Notes: a model not told the origin generated them from the sequence alone. A stretch of 64,000 bases of DNA from Marinobacter koreensis (GCF_023156285.1 NZ_JAKZAJ010000001.1:248001-312000); one strand, 5' to 3'; positions 53,450-63,272 are shown, numbered from the stretch's first letter. Translations and numbers: made by a program.

Positions 53450-54457
53450 TCAGAACGTCAGGCAGATCTTGCCGAAGTGCTGGCCGGATTCCTCATAGCG
53501 AAAGGCGTCCGCAATCTCTTCCAATGAGAAAGAACGATCAATAACAGGGTGCAGGTCGTTCGCTTCTATTGCGCGAATCATCTCCCGCTGGTGGGCCCGG
53601 CTGCCGACGATCAGGCCCTGAAGTCGGGCCTGTTTGGCCATAAGTTTCGCTGTGGGCACCTCGCCCGCCCGGCCGGTGAGTACGCCGATCAGTGAGATAT
53701 GGCCGCCGATACGGACTGCGTCGATGGATTCTGGCAGGGTGCCCGGACCGCCCACTTCAATGACGTGATCTACACCTTTTCCGTCCGTCAGCTCAAGCAC
53801 ACGCTGGCCCCAGGCGGGCGTCGTCTTGTAGTTGATGGTGTGATCGGCACCCAGGGCGGAGAGCCGTTCAAGCTTTTCATCGGAAGACGACGTCGAAATC
53901 ACCCGTGCGCCCATCATCTTGGCGAATTGCAGGGCAAAGATGGAAACGCCGCCCGTTCCGAGCGTCAGTATGGTGTCGCCGGCTTTCAATCCGGCATCCA
54001 CCACCAGCGCACGCCAGGCGGTCAGCCCCGCTGTGGTGAGGGTCGCGGATTCGGCGTGGCTGAGGTTTTCGGGCGCATGGGTGAATCCGTGCGCAGGCCC
54101 CACCACCCGTTCGCGGGCGTAGCCGTCGATTCCGTCGCCGGGTGTTGTGGTGAAATTATCGATAGGGGCCGGTCCGTCCAGCCATTTCGGGAAGAAGGTG
54201 GACACTACGTGGTCACCGATCCTGAATTCGTCGACGTCGGGACCGACGGCTTCAACCACGCCGGCGCCGTCGGCCATGGGGATTCGACCGTCCTCGGTGG
54301 GGATGACGCCTGCAACCACGCCATAGTCGTGGAAGTTGAGGGAGCTGGCATGAACCCTCACCCGTATTTCGCCCGATCCGGGTTCACCGGGCTCGGGGCC
54401 CTCGGTGATCTGCAGTCTGTCCAATCCTCCGGGCTGGGCGAGTGTGGCTCGCTTCAT
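53450..54457 (-). CDS. Zinc-type alcohol dehydrogenase/quinone oxidoreductase
   Basis: A 335-residue MDR-superfamily enzyme: N-terminal GroES-like domain (FHDYGVVAGVIP, ADGAGVVEAVG), cofactor domain with LGTGGVSIFALQFAKMMGA, and a typical C-terminus. No catalytic-zinc ligand set is complete, so it is closer to the zinc-free quinone oxidoreductase branch. GGAGG precedes the start. Confidence 0.85.
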   Translation of the reverse strand: MKRATLAQPGGLDRLQITEGPEPGEPGSGEIRVRVHASSLNFHDYGVVAGVIPTEDGRIPMADGAGVVEAVGPDVDEFRIGDHVVSTFFPKWLDGPAPIDNFTTTPGDGIDGYARERVVGPAHGFTHAPENLSHAESATLTTAGLTAWRALVVDAGLKAGDTILTLGTGGVSIFALQFAKMMGARVISTSSSDEKLERLSALGADHTINYKTTPAWGQRVLELTDGKGVDHVIEVGGPGTLPESIDAVRIGGHISLIGVLTGRAGEVPTAKLMAKQARLQGLIVGSRAHQREMIRAIEANDLHPVIDRSFSLEEIADAFRYEESGQHFGKICLTF

Positions 54458-54501
54458 GTAATAACCTCCGTCCGTTCATTCGTTGGGTGGTCCAAACATC
54501 G

Positions 54502-56391
54502 TCAGATTCCGAGTTGCAGACCGATTTCAATCACTCGGCTGGCCGGAATCTGGTAAAGCGATGTCGCGTGCATGGTGTTACGCACCATGAACGCGAACAG
54601 TTTGTCGCGCCAGGCCATCATGCCGTCTTTTTTGCGGTCGGCGATGACCGACGTCCTGCCCACAAAATACGTGGTGTCGTCCAGGTCAATGGGCAGCTCT
54701 CGATGCTCAATACAGTAGGCCAGATCCGAGGGGATATTGAACCCCTGCATGAATCCGTAGTTGAGCTTGACCTCGTAAACCCCCTGACCGAACGCTGTGA
54801 CCTTCATACGATCCTCGTTGGAGACCCTTGGGTCACGGGTCATCTTGACGTTCACGATGACGATGTTTTCATGCAGCAGCTTGTTGTGTTTCAGCAGCTG
54901 CATCATTGCATTCGGTACTTCCTCCGCCCGGGCGGTGAAAAACACACCGGTTCCCGGCACCCGATGGGGGGGATCGTGCTCGAGGCGGCCTAGCAGGGTT
55001 TCAATGGTGATGGTGTTGGCTTCGTAAGACTGGATCAGCAACTCGGTGCCGCGGCGCCAGGTGACAATGACAGTGAAGATGACCGCGCCCATAGCCACCG
55101 GGAACCAGCCGCCGCGGGGAATGGTTTCGGCGTTGGCGGTGAGAAAGGCCAGGTCCACGGTCAGGAACACCAGCAGGAACAGAGTTGCCTTGGCGAGGCT
55201 CCAGCCACCTCGTTCGCGGGCAACGTTGAACGCCAGAATCGTGGTCACCAGCATGGTCGCATTCACGCTGACACCATAGGCTGCCGCCAGGTTGTTCGAT
55301 GAACGGAAGGTGAGCACCAGGGCAATGGCGGCGATCATCAGAAACCAGTTGATGCCCGGCATGTAAATCTGGCCGTGGGAGTGCTCCGAGGTCTGCTGCA
55401 CTTTCAGGCGCGGTACGAAGCCCAGCTGAACCGCTTGCCGGGTCAGTGAAAAGGCGCCGGTAATGACCGCCTGTGAGGCAATGATCGTGGCCGCCGTGGC
55501 GAGACCGATCAACGGGAATAGCGCCCAGTCCGGTGCCAGATGGAAGAACGGCTGCAGGGTGCCTTCCGGTTTGTCCAGCAGCAGCGCACCCTGGCCGAAA
55601 TAGTTCAGCAGCAGGGCTGGCAGAACGAAAAAGAACCAGACCGCGCGTATTGGTGTTGCGCCGAAATGCCCCAGGTCTGCGTAGAGGGCTTCCCCGCCGG
55701 TGACCACCAGGAATACCCCGATCAGCACCAGAAAGCCCGCCAGGTGATTGCTTGCGAGAAACTGCACGGCGTACCAGGGCACAACCGCCTTGAGTACTTC
55801 GGGGTGGTCCAGGATGCTGTTGATGCCCAGGGCAGCCAGGGTGAGAAACCAGGCCACCATGATCGGCCCGAACATGGCGCCAACCTTGGCGGTGCCATGT
55901 TTCTGCATGGCAAACAGGACCACGAGAATGGCAATGGTGACCGGCAGTACATAGCTCTCGAGAGAGGGCGCCGCGACCTCGAGCCCCTCCACGGCGCTGA
56001 GTACCGAGATGGCCGGGGTCAGCATGGTTCCGCCGTAGAGCAGGCCGGCACCGAACAGGCCAAGCAGGATCAACGTGCGGCGAGAAGAGCTGTTCTGGGC
56101 CTGATCCGGCCGTAACAGCGCCAGCAACGCAAATATTCCGCCCTCGCCGTGGTTATTGGCGCGGAGAATGAAAACCATGTATTTCAGAGAGATCACAATC
56201 ACGAGTGCCCAGAAGATGAGCGACAGTATGCCGAGGATATTGGCCTCGTTGATGGGCACAGGGCTGACGCCCCGAAAGCATTCGCGCAGGGCATAGATCG
56301 GGCTGGTGCCGATGTCCCCGTAGACAATGCCAAGCACCGCCAGCCCAATCGCCGCGCGTCCGGGTTCCGATGCATTTTCAGATTCGGTCAT
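54502..56391 (-). CDS. kup: Kup potassium transporter
   Basis: A 629-residue protein with twelve membrane helices: GIVYGDIGTSPIYALRECF, RANNHGEGGIFALLALLR, GALYADLGHFG-like ALYADLGHFG, and a C-terminal cytoplasmic domain (GTGVFFTARAEEVPNAMMQLLKHNKLLHENIV). All are KUP/HAK signature blocks. Start 56391 follows GGGAG; a longer frame to 56451 is less likely. Confidence 0.92.
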   Translation of the reverse strand: MTESENASEPGRAAIGLAVLGIVYGDIGTSPIYALRECFRGVSPVPINEANILGILSLIFWALVIVISLKYMVFILRANNHGEGGIFALLALLRPDQAQNSSSRRTLILLGLFGAGLLYGGTMLTPAISVLSAVEGLEVAAPSLESYVLPVTIAILVVLFAMQKHGTAKVGAMFGPIMVAWFLTLAALGINSILDHPEVLKAVVPWYAVQFLASNHLAGFLVLIGVFLVVTGGEALYADLGHFGATPIRAVWFFFVLPALLLNYFGQGALLLDKPEGTLQPFFHLAPDWALFPLIGLATAATIIASQAVITGAFSLTRQAVQLGFVPRLKVQQTSEHSHGQIYMPGINWFLMIAAIALVLTFRSSNNLAAAYGVSVNATMLVTTILAFNVARERGGWSLAKATLFLLVFLTVDLAFLTANAETIPRGGWFPVAMGAVIFTVIVTWRRGTELLIQSYEANTITIETLLGRLEHDPPHRVPGTGVFFTARAEEVPNAMMQLLKHNKLLHENIVIVNVKMTRDPRVSNEDRMKVTAFGQGVYEVKLNYGFMQGFNIPSDLAYCIEHRELPIDLDDTTYFVGRTSVIADRKKDGMMAWRDKLFAFMVRNTMHATSLYQIPASRVIEIGLQLGI

Positions 56392-56472
56392 ATACGCTCC
56401 CTTGAAGAACTTGCATGGCGACCCATCAATCAAAGACAAGGGTTTCAACAATCACCATAGGAGATTCTGACC

Positions 56473-57468
56473 ATGAGTACCTACAAAGCGATCAATCTTG
56501 TCAAACGCCCTGAGGGCAATATCGGTCCGGATCTGTTCGAGGTGGTGGAGAAAACCGTTCCCGAACCCGCAGAGGGGCAGTTTCTGGTAAAGCAGACCTA
56601 CATGTCTCTGGACCCCGCCATGATGGGCTGGATGTCCGCCGACACCGACAGCTACATTCCGCGTGTGGAACTGGGTGATGTGATGCGTTCGTCCGGCATT
56701 GGTGAGGTTGTGGCCTCACGACACCCGGATTTTTCAGTGGGCGATCAGGTGATCGGTATGTTCGGCTGGCAGGAGATGGCGCTGACGGATGGCACGGGTG
56801 TGAATAAAGTGGACAAAGACCTGCCGCCGGAAATGGCGCTGTCGGTGTTTGCGCTCCCGGGCCTGACTGCCACGCAGGGGCTCTATGGCTATGGCCATCC
56901 GAAAGCGGGTGAAACCCTGGTGGTCTCCGGTGCGGCCGGCTCGGTCGGTTCGATCGTGGGTCAGCTGGCCAAGGCCGATGGTCTTCGGGTGATCGGCGTG
57001 GTCGGCAGTGACGAGAAGGCCGACTGGATCGTCAACGAACTGGGTTTCGACGGTGCCGTGAATTACAAGACCGACGACCTGGGCGCGAAACTCGATGAAC
57101 TGGCACCGGAGGGTATCGACGTTTACTTCGAGAATACCGGTGGTCCGATCCAGGACTACGTGTTCGAGCGCATGAATGCCCATGGCCGCATTGTGGTGTG
57201 CGGCATGATCGCCGATTACACATCTTCCAACCCGCGTCCCGGTCCCAACTGGATGCGCATCATCAAGAAACGCCTGTCGATCCAGGGCTTCACCATGCCG
57301 GACCACCGGCACAAGACCAAGGAGTTGCAGGCCAAACTTGCTCCCTATGTCCAGAAGGGACAGATCAAATACCGCACCCACGTTCTGGAGGGGCTGGAAT
57401 CTGCCATGAGCGGCCTGTCTCTGTTCCTGACCGGGGGGAACAAGGGTAAGTTGATGGTCAAACTCTGA
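56473..57468 (+). CDS. NADP-dependent oxidoreductase, CurA-like
   Basis: A 331-residue MDR enzyme of the leukotriene B4 dehydrogenase/CurA group: LDPAMMGWM, DRVIG-like GDQVIGMFGWQ, LTATQGLYGYGHPKAGETLVVSGAAGSVGS, and GRIVVCGMIADYTSSNPRPGPNW. It reduces alpha,beta-unsaturated carbonyls with NADPH. AGGAG lies before the ATG. Confidence 0.87.
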   Translation: MSTYKAINLVKRPEGNIGPDLFEVVEKTVPEPAEGQFLVKQTYMSLDPAMMGWMSADTDSYIPRVELGDVMRSSGIGEVVASRHPDFSVGDQVIGMFGWQEMALTDGTGVNKVDKDLPPEMALSVFALPGLTATQGLYGYGHPKAGETLVVSGAAGSVGSIVGQLAKADGLRVIGVVGSDEKADWIVNELGFDGAVNYKTDDLGAKLDELAPEGIDVYFENTGGPIQDYVFERMNAHGRIVVCGMIADYTSSNPRPGPNWMRIIKKRLSIQGFTMPDHRHKTKELQAKLAPYVQKGQIKYRTHVLEGLESAMSGLSLFLTGGNKGKLMVKL

Positions 57469-57476
57469 CAGAGCGG

Positions 57477-57509
57477 GGCCGGCGAGAGCTTCGAGACCGC
57501 CGGCCTCTT
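57477..57509 (+). terminator. Terminator between convergent genes
   Basis: GGCCGGCG and CGCCGGCC form perfect 8-base arms around a 13-base loop, followed by TCTTT. It ends the oxidoreductase transcript and may also serve the converging YtoQ gene. Confidence 0.65.
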
Positions 57510-57525
57510 TCCAGCGTCAGGCCGC

Positions 57526-57969
57526 CTATTTGGCGGTCGTGACGTACTTCAATACCTCAACCACCTGCTCAGGCGTTTGCGCCCAGGCCATGGCGGAAGC
57601 ATCGACTTCCTTGAGCGGGTGAACGATGTCGTCGCCGTGCAGCGTGATGTAGGGCGTGCCCATGGCGGCGCAGAAGCCTGCGTCGAAGGCCGCATTCCAC
57701 TGCTTGTATTTATCCCCGAAGCGAATCACCGCCAGGTCACACTGCTCCAGCAGGGTCTTGGTACGGATGCCGTTGACCTTGGAGGACTGGTGGTCCCGCC
57801 AGAAGGGTACGTCCGGTTTGCCCAGAACATCACCGGCGGCGTCGCTGGCATCGTGGTCGGTGACCGGCGCGGTAAATTCCACGGGCAGGCCCGCGGCTTC
57901 GGCACCGGCCTGAATCTGTTCGCGCCAGTCGGTGTGAATTTCGCCAGAAAGATAAACGGTCCAGATCAT
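57526..57969 (-). CDS. YtoQ-family protein
   Basis: A 147-residue protein of the YtoQ family: VYLSGEIHTDWREQI, FTAPVTDHDASD, VPFWRDHQSSKVNGIRTKTLLEQCDLAVIRFGDKYKQWNAAFDAGFCAAMG. It is related to nucleoside 2-deoxyribosyltransferase folds but lacks a clear catalytic Glu arrangement; role unknown. Confidence 0.87.
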   Translation of the reverse strand: MIWTVYLSGEIHTDWREQIQAGAEAAGLPVEFTAPVTDHDASDAAGDVLGKPDVPFWRDHQSSKVNGIRTKTLLEQCDLAVIRFGDKYKQWNAAFDAGFCAAMGTPYITLHGDDIVHPLKEVDASAMAWAQTPEQVVEVLKYVTTAK

Positions 57970-58118
57970 TGTTGATTCCTCGGTTGTTGTGGGATTTGGC
58001 CAGTCATACGACCAGAATTAGATAGGGTGCATAATACTTTAGGGGAATCCGTGAGTCAGCGCCGTTCTTCCGTATGCTAGTGTCAAAGGTCTAAATGTTC
58101 TGATTGTCAGGAGGTCCT

Positions 58119-58853
58119 ATGGAACTCAATCCCTTGAAAGACAAAGTCGCCGTCATCACTGGCGCATCCAGTGGTATCGGTATGGCCGCTGCCCGGCAGC
58201 TGGCTGCTGAAGGGGTGAATGTGGTTCTGGTGGCCCGCAGTGCCGATAAACTCGAGGCGCTGGCTGCAGAGCTTGGAGACCGTGCCACGGTGCAGGCGGT
58301 CGATGTCGGAGATCGCGACGCCGTGGTTCGGTTGTTCGAAACGGTCAGGTCCCGGTTTGGTGGTCTGGACCTGCTGTTCAATAACGCGGGTGTGGGCTAC
58401 AGCAATGCGTTCGAGAATAGCACCCAGGAAGAATGGCAGAAAACCATTGATGCCAATCTCTATGGGGTCCTCAATTGCACCCAGCTGGCAATTCCTCTGC
58501 TTCGCGGCCGTGAAGGAGCGATGATCAGCAGTGTGTCGAGCGTGGGAGGCCGCTATGGTCTGGCAGGGTGGTCGGTGTATAACGCCACCAAGTTCGCCGT
58601 GGTCGGTTTCCACGATGCCCTGCGCAAGGAGTTGGGGCCGGAAGGTATCCGGGTGTCCCTCATTGAGCCAGGTGCCGTGTATACCCACTGGGGCTACAAC
58701 GTGCCGGAAGACAAGATGAAGGAGCGCCGTGACAGTCTTGAAGCGCTGGAAGCGGAGGACATTGGCCGGGCACTGGTCTATGCGTTTGCCCAGCCGCGCA
58801 ATGTCAATGTCCAGGAAATGCTGGTGATGCCGACGAAACAGACAACGCCCTGA
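58119..58853 (+). CDS. Short-chain dehydrogenase/reductase
   Basis: A 244-residue classical SDR: TGASSGIGMAAARQLA, LFNNAGVGYS, SSVSSVGG and YNATKFAVVGF (YxxxK). ATG 58119 has a near-perfect AGGAGGT 4 bases upstream; an in-frame TTG at 58104 is inside the ribosome-binding region. Substrate unknown. Confidence 0.87.
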   Translation: MELNPLKDKVAVITGASSGIGMAAARQLAAEGVNVVLVARSADKLEALAAELGDRATVQAVDVGDRDAVVRLFETVRSRFGGLDLLFNNAGVGYSNAFENSTQEEWQKTIDANLYGVLNCTQLAIPLLRGREGAMISSVSSVGGRYGLAGWSVYNATKFAVVGFHDALRKELGPEGIRVSLIEPGAVYTHWGYNVPEDKMKERRDSLEALEAEDIGRALVYAFAQPRNVNVQEMLVMPTKQTTP

Positions 58854-58974
58854 ACGGCACCTTTCGATGCCTGGTGTCGGGGATTGGCTTCTTTGACTAT
58901 CCTTTGAACAGTAGCGTCGTGGCCTGGATTCACAAGACGTCACGCGTCCCGTATTCCGAACCGTGGAGTGTGCT

Positions 58975-60084
58975 GTGGCAAATCGCAGGGATGTCACCGT
59001 CTTTTACGATGAGCGGGTACTCAACCATTCTCCCGATGTGAATGCCGCTTTTCTCCCCGGACGCCTCGACAAGCGCGTTCGGGGGATACTGGCAGGCCTG
59101 AATGTTCAATGGAAATACCCGGAACATCCGGGGCGAATCCACGCCATCCTGGATTTACTCAACCGGGAGCCGGTTGATGGGGTTCGTTTTTCCGCCGGCA
59201 AGGCTGCAACCCGGGAGCAGCTTGCCCGTGTTCATACAACCTCTTACCTGGATGACGTGTTTGCACTGCGCGACAAGAACGCCTGGCTTGATGTAGATAC
59301 GACGGCTGTTTCTCCCGGCAGTGTGGAGGCGGCGGAGGTTGCGGCCGGGACGACCATTGCCGCGGTGGAAGCGGTGATTTCCGGCAGTACCGACAGCGCC
59401 TTTGCGCTGGTTCGGCCTCCTGGCCACCATGCAGAACCGGTGCGAGCCAGGGGGTTCTGTCTGTTCAATAATGTTGCCGTTGCGGCGGCTCATGCCCTTG
59501 CGGAACTTGGTTGTGATCGGGTTCTGATTGTTGATTGGGATGCCCACCATGGCAACGGTACCCAGGATATCTTCTGGGCGGACCCCGATGTCCTGTTTTT
59601 CGATATTCATCGTGCGTCGCCCTTTTACCCAGGCAGTGGCAGTCTGCAGGATGTTGGCGCCGGGCTCGGTGAGGGCACAACGGTGAATGTGCCGATGCCG
59701 GGAGGTGCTGGTGATGTGGCCTACCTGAGGGCTTTCAACGAAATCCTGGTGCCCGCCGCCGAGTATTTCAAACCGGATCTGATTCTTGTCTCGGCAGGGT
59801 TTGATGCCCACTGGTATGACCTGGCTTTGAATGTATCCTTCGAAGGCTTTGCCGCGCTTACGAACATTATTCAGTCGTTGGCTGATCGCCTGTGCCAGGG
59901 GCGAACGGCCTTTGTACTTGAAGGTGGGTATAACACCGAGTCTCTGGCTCAGGGAGTGCGCTCTGTACTGGATGTTCTCGCCGGAGGCGACGTTCCGGAG
60001 CCCAGAATTTGTGGGATGGAGGCGGTGGAAGAGGCCATTGCCTTCCATCGAAGCGCGTTTACCGAGGATCCGCCGGACGAGTGA
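58975..60084 (+). CDS. Histone-deacetylase-family hydrolase
   Basis: A 369-residue zinc hydrolase of the bacterial class II HDAC/acetylpolyamine amidohydrolase group. RPPGHHAEP, DWDAHHGNGTQDIFW, SAGFDAHWYDL and LEGGYN provide the zinc ligands and catalytic histidines. GTG at 58975 with GGAG 6 bases upstream is preferred over GTG at 58963. It likely removes acyl groups from polyamines or other amides. Confidence 0.87.
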   Translation: MANRRDVTVFYDERVLNHSPDVNAAFLPGRLDKRVRGILAGLNVQWKYPEHPGRIHAILDLLNREPVDGVRFSAGKAATREQLARVHTTSYLDDVFALRDKNAWLDVDTTAVSPGSVEAAEVAAGTTIAAVEAVISGSTDSAFALVRPPGHHAEPVRARGFCLFNNVAVAAAHALAELGCDRVLIVDWDAHHGNGTQDIFWADPDVLFFDIHRASPFYPGSGSLQDVGAGLGEGTTVNVPMPGGAGDVAYLRAFNEILVPAAEYFKPDLILVSAGFDAHWYDLALNVSFEGFAALTNIIQSLADRLCQGRTAFVLEGGYNTESLAQGVRSVLDVLAGGDVPEPRICGMEAVEEAIAFHRSAFTEDPPDE

Positions 60085-60098
60085 CCGGCGCACTCCGG

Positions 60099-60512
60099 TC
60101 AGAGCTGCACTTTGCCTCGAAGTGCCTTCGTTTTCCCTTTCTGGGTTTTCCGGTCGACCCGACGCCGCTGCGAGGCGCGGGTGGGTCGCGTGGCACGGCG
60201 GGCCTTCTGTTGCTTTACGGCACTCTGAATCAGCTCCTTGAGGCGTTGAAGCGCATCGTCCCGGTTCAGCTCCAGCGTCCGGAATGACTGGGCCTTGATA
60301 ACCACGATGCCGTCTTTGCTGATGCGTTGGTCCGACAACGCCATCAGTCGTTCCTTGTAAAACGGTGGCAGCGTGGAATGCAGGATGTCAAAACGGAGGT
60401 GGACCGCCGAGGCCACCTTGTTGACGTTCTGGCCCCCGGCGCCCTGGGCGCGAGTTTGGGTGATCTGGATTTCCCAGTCCGCCAGTTCGACGGTGTTGGA
60501 GATTTTCAACAT
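60099..60512 (-). CDS. arfB: ArfB (YaeJ) ribosome-rescue peptidyl-tRNA hydrolase
   Basis: A 137-residue protein with a class I release-factor catalytic domain: GGQ in RAQGAGGQNVNKVASAVHLRF, followed by a Lys/Arg-rich C-terminal tail (KARRATRPTRASQRRRVDRKTQKGK) that enters the mRNA channel. It rescues ribosomes stalled without a stop codon. Tail and GGQ are both intact. Confidence 0.92.
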   Translation of the reverse strand: MLKISNTVELADWEIQITQTRAQGAGGQNVNKVASAVHLRFDILHSTLPPFYKERLMALSDQRISKDGIVVIKAQSFRTLELNRDDALQRLKELIQSAVKQQKARRATRPTRASQRRRVDRKTQKGKTKALRGKVQL

Positions 60513-60605
60513 GGTTCCGTTCGTGGTTGTGAAGGGTCTGATTCATCAGCCCGGGATTTTTGCTAGTATCGGGCGCCAACGACAGTCCAGCCAGGGAAGC
60601 CTCCA

Positions 60606-60929
60606 ATGTCCGAAGATCCCCTGAAAGCACTTTCCGACATGGCAAGTGACGCCCACGCCCGCATCCAGGCGACCCATGAACACATCAATCCGGTCGTGGA
60701 AGTGCGCCGCGGCATGCGTGATGCCGGGATACCCGCCGATGTCATGACCATTGACTGCCTGCGAACCCGCCGGCGCATAACGCTCATCCTACACGATGAG
60801 CGACCTGGATATCTGCTTTACCAGTTTGTGACCATCAAGGATGAGGTGGGTGAGGAATTCCAGCAGATGCCCCTGCCTGAGGTAAGCACCCAGACCCTTT
60901 TCGATTGGATGCAGGACTACTTCGGTTAG
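60606..60929 (+). CDS. Conserved hypothetical protein
   Basis: A 107-residue soluble protein (VVEVRRGMRDAGIPADVMTIDCLRTRRRITLILHDERPGYLLYQF). It looks like a compact alpha/beta domain conserved in this group of bacteria; I do not recognise a named family. Single gene with a CCTCC-flanked start region. Confidence 0.7.
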   Translation: MSEDPLKALSDMASDAHARIQATHEHINPVVEVRRGMRDAGIPADVMTIDCLRTRRRITLILHDERPGYLLYQFVTIKDEVGEEFQQMPLPEVSTQTLFDWMQDYFG

Positions 60930-60936
60930 GCAAATA

Positions 60937-61875
60937 CTACGCCGCCACGATCCGGTTTCGGCCGGCGTGTTTGGCCTGGTAAAGGCGCTCGTCGACCACT
61001 GACAAAAACTCATTGATGGTCTGGTCGCGGGTCGGGATGACCGTGCCGATGCCCATGCTGACTGTCACACACTGACCGGCCTCGGAGCCACCATGCGGTA
61101 TCTGTTCCCGGAACAGGAGTTTCTGGCAGCGTTCGGCAACTTTTTGCGCGGCTTCGTTGTCGGACTCCGGCAGGATGATCACGAACTCCTCACCTCCGAA
61201 CCGCGCAACGAAGTCTCTGGCGCGTTTGGCTGCGGACTCCAGAAGGGTGGCCACCTGCTTCAGGCACTCATCGCCCTGCAGGTGGCCATGCAAATCGTTG
61301 TATTGTTTGAATTTGTCGATATCGAGAAGGATGACTGAGAGCGGATGTCGGTGCCGGAGGGCGTGGTTCCAGGTTTCCTCCATGACGGTGTCGAACATGC
61401 GCCGGTTGGCGATTCCGGTCAGACCGTCCTTGAATGAATATTCCTCCAGCTTTTTCTGCAGGGTTGCCAGTTCATGTTCCGTCTTTTTGCGTTCGCTGAT
61501 GTCGAACATGAAACCGACCAGCGCTTCGACCTCGCCTTCCTCATTGCGGACCACGTGGACCACGTCGCGAATCCACACGTAGTGCCCGTCTTTATGCAGT
61601 GCCCGGTAGTCTGCCTCGTGGTCGATGCCGGATTCGGACTGTGACACGCAGAAGTTGACGACCCAGTCACGATCCTCCGGGTGCATCCGGGTAGCCCAGT
61701 CGTCCACGCTGATCCAGCTCTCCGGAGTCCATCCCAAAAGAGGTTCGATTTGTGGCCCGATGTAGGCAAATTGCAGGGTTTTCCAGTCAATTTTCCAGGG
61801 TATCGCCCTGGTTGATTCGAGGAGTGTCTTGTACACCGAACTGTCTTCGGCCAATTCAGCAGGTTGTTCAGTCAC
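60937..61875 (-). CDS. PAS-GGDEF diguanylate cyclase
   Basis: A 312-residue soluble protein: a PAS/PAC sensor (IPWKIDWKTLQFAYIGPQIEPLLGW to VGFMFDISERKK, about 20-145) and a GGDEF domain with active site GGEEF and I-site RARD five residues upstream. Third intact cyclic di-GMP synthase in this window. Confidence 0.88.
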   Translation of the reverse strand: MTEQPAELAEDSSVYKTLLESTRAIPWKIDWKTLQFAYIGPQIEPLLGWTPESWISVDDWATRMHPEDRDWVVNFCVSQSESGIDHEADYRALHKDGHYVWIRDVVHVVRNEEGEVEALVGFMFDISERKKTEHELATLQKKLEEYSFKDGLTGIANRRMFDTVMEETWNHALRHRHPLSVILLDIDKFKQYNDLHGHLQGDECLKQVATLLESAAKRARDFVARFGGEEFVIILPESDNEAAQKVAERCQKLLFREQIPHGGSEAGQCVTVSMGIGTVIPTRDQTINEFLSVVDERLYQAKHAGRNRIVAA

Positions 61876-61949
61876 GAGCGGATTCCGGGGACGTTTCGCT
61901 AACGATAGACGATTTTACAGTCCGGGAATACTGTGATTTTTGAGGGGGA

Positions 61950-61975
61950 ATGCCGGAGGGAAGCCCCTCCGGCAT
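61950..61975 (-). terminator. Strong hairpin after the DUF1127 gene
   Basis: ATGCCGGAGGG and CCCTCCGGCAT are perfect 11-base arms around AAGC, starting 4 bases after the stop of the minus-strand DUF1127 gene. A clear stem but with little T-run on either strand. Confidence 0.6.
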
Positions 61976-61979
61976 CGTC

Positions 61980-62210
61980 TTACTTGAAGCGATGGGTTTC
62001 GAGGTATTCTACGGCGTCACTGCGCAGTGGCAGTTTCAACGCACCCTGGAGATCGCGGCGCTCATATCCCAGGTCGGCGAGGATGTCATCTTTCTCGGCG
62101 AGCAGGGATTTCGCCATTCTCCGGAACTGCTGACGACGCGAGTAACTTGTCACCCAGGAAGAAAGAAGCCCTGATGCCTGTTTCTGGGGGTTGCTTCGGA
62201 TGCCTGGCAT
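61980..62210 (-). CDS. DUF1127 (YjiS-like) small protein
   Basis: A 76-residue basic protein whose C-terminal half (WVTSYSRRQQFRRMAKSLLAEKDDILADLGYERRDL) is the DUF1127/YjiS helical motif, implicated in RNA binding in some bacteria. ATG 62210 with AGGTG upstream is chosen over GTG 62219. Divergent from a LysR gene, a common pairing, so that regulator may control it. Confidence 0.75.
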   Translation of the reverse strand: MPGIRSNPQKQASGLLSSWVTSYSRRQQFRRMAKSLLAEKDDILADLGYERRDLQGALKLPLRSDAVEYLETHRFK

Positions 62211-62352
62211 TGTCGTCACCTGTCTTTGCTCTGTTTACCGGTACATGTCAACCAGCACCGCCGGAAGCCGAACGGGTTCCAGCGGTTTGCCACACGTATA
62301 TGGTGGGCTTGATATTGCCTTCAGGCAAACGAAAAGAATTTAACTATGCCTT

Positions 62353-62369
62353 CAGTTTTGCTTAAACTG
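62353..62369. promoter_or_regulatory. Candidate LysR operator in the DUF1127/LysR gap
   Basis: CAGTTT and AAACTG flank TGCTT, giving a 17-base inverted repeat 37 bases before the LysR start. The position suits a site that controls both divergent genes. Confidence 0.45.
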
Positions 62370-62405
62370 GTTCATGCCAATAGCTGTTTATAGGAACTGA
62401 ATCGC

Positions 62406-63266
62406 GTGAACTTGCCGTTACTGGACAATGACGTGCTCCGAAGCTTTGTGGCGATTTCGGAGTGTGGGACTTTTACTGAAGCTGCCCGGGTGGTTCACAG
62501 AACGCCGTCCGCGCTGAGCATGCAGATCAAGCAGCTGGAACGAAATCTCGGTAAGACCTTGTTTGTCCGGGAGCCTCGTCAGGTCACGCTCACCACCGAA
62601 GGCGAAATCCTGCTGGACTACGCCCGTCGGCTATTGCGTCTGAATGAAGAGGCCGTGCAGCATTTCATCGCTCCGGAGCTTGAGGGCCGTGTGGGTATCG
62701 GTACCTCCGACGATGTGGGCACCCGGATTCTGCCCGAGGTCCTGGCGCAGTTCGCACGGTCGTATCCGGCAGTGTTGGTGAACGTTGTCGTTGGCTCCAG
62801 TAAGCAGAACATTGCCCGCCTCGATGCCGGTAAGCTGGATATGGTCCTGGTGACGGTTGCCGATGAGGCCAGGGAGGTGCGGGGCGAAATCGTTCACCAG
62901 GAGCCGCTGGTGTGGGCGGGGCGTGAGGAATCGTCTGCGTTTCAGCGCTCACCTCTTCCGCTTGCCCTGGCACACGAGGGCTGTGCCTGGCGGCGGATGA
63001 CGCTGAGAGCCCTGGATCGGGCCGGCGTGCCTTACCGGATTGCCTACACCTGCGAACATTGCTCAGGGCAGGAGGCCGCCATGATGGCGGACCTGGCCGT
63101 CGCGCCTTTCCCTGAGAGCCTTGTACGGGCACCGTTGAAACAGGTTGTCAGTGAACACCTTCCGGAGATTGGTTCATACCGCCTTGCGTTGGTCCGCCGC
63201 GGTTCCAATCCCCTGAATGACGCCCTGGCAACCCATGTGAAAGAAGCCTTCCAGAGCCTGGCCTGA
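62406..63266 (+). CDS. LysR-family regulator, LrhA-like
   Basis: A 286-residue regulator: N-terminal HTH (LLDNDVLRSFVAISECGTFTEAARVVHRTPSALSMQIKQLERNLGKTLFVREPRQVTLTTEG) and a C-terminal effector domain beginning GRVGIGTSDDVGTRILPEVLAQF. Resembles the LrhA/HexA subgroup. GTG start with AGGAAC upstream. Divergent from the DUF1127 gene. Confidence 0.85.
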   Translation: MNLPLLDNDVLRSFVAISECGTFTEAARVVHRTPSALSMQIKQLERNLGKTLFVREPRQVTLTTEGEILLDYARRLLRLNEEAVQHFIAPELEGRVGIGTSDDVGTRILPEVLAQFARSYPAVLVNVVVGSSKQNIARLDAGKLDMVLVTVADEAREVRGEIVHQEPLVWAGREESSAFQRSPLPLALAHEGCAWRRMTLRALDRAGVPYRIAYTCEHCSGQEAAMMADLAVAPFPESLVRAPLKQVVSEHLPEIGSYRLALVRRGSNPLNDALATHVKEAFQSLA

Positions 63267-63272
63267 CTCGCA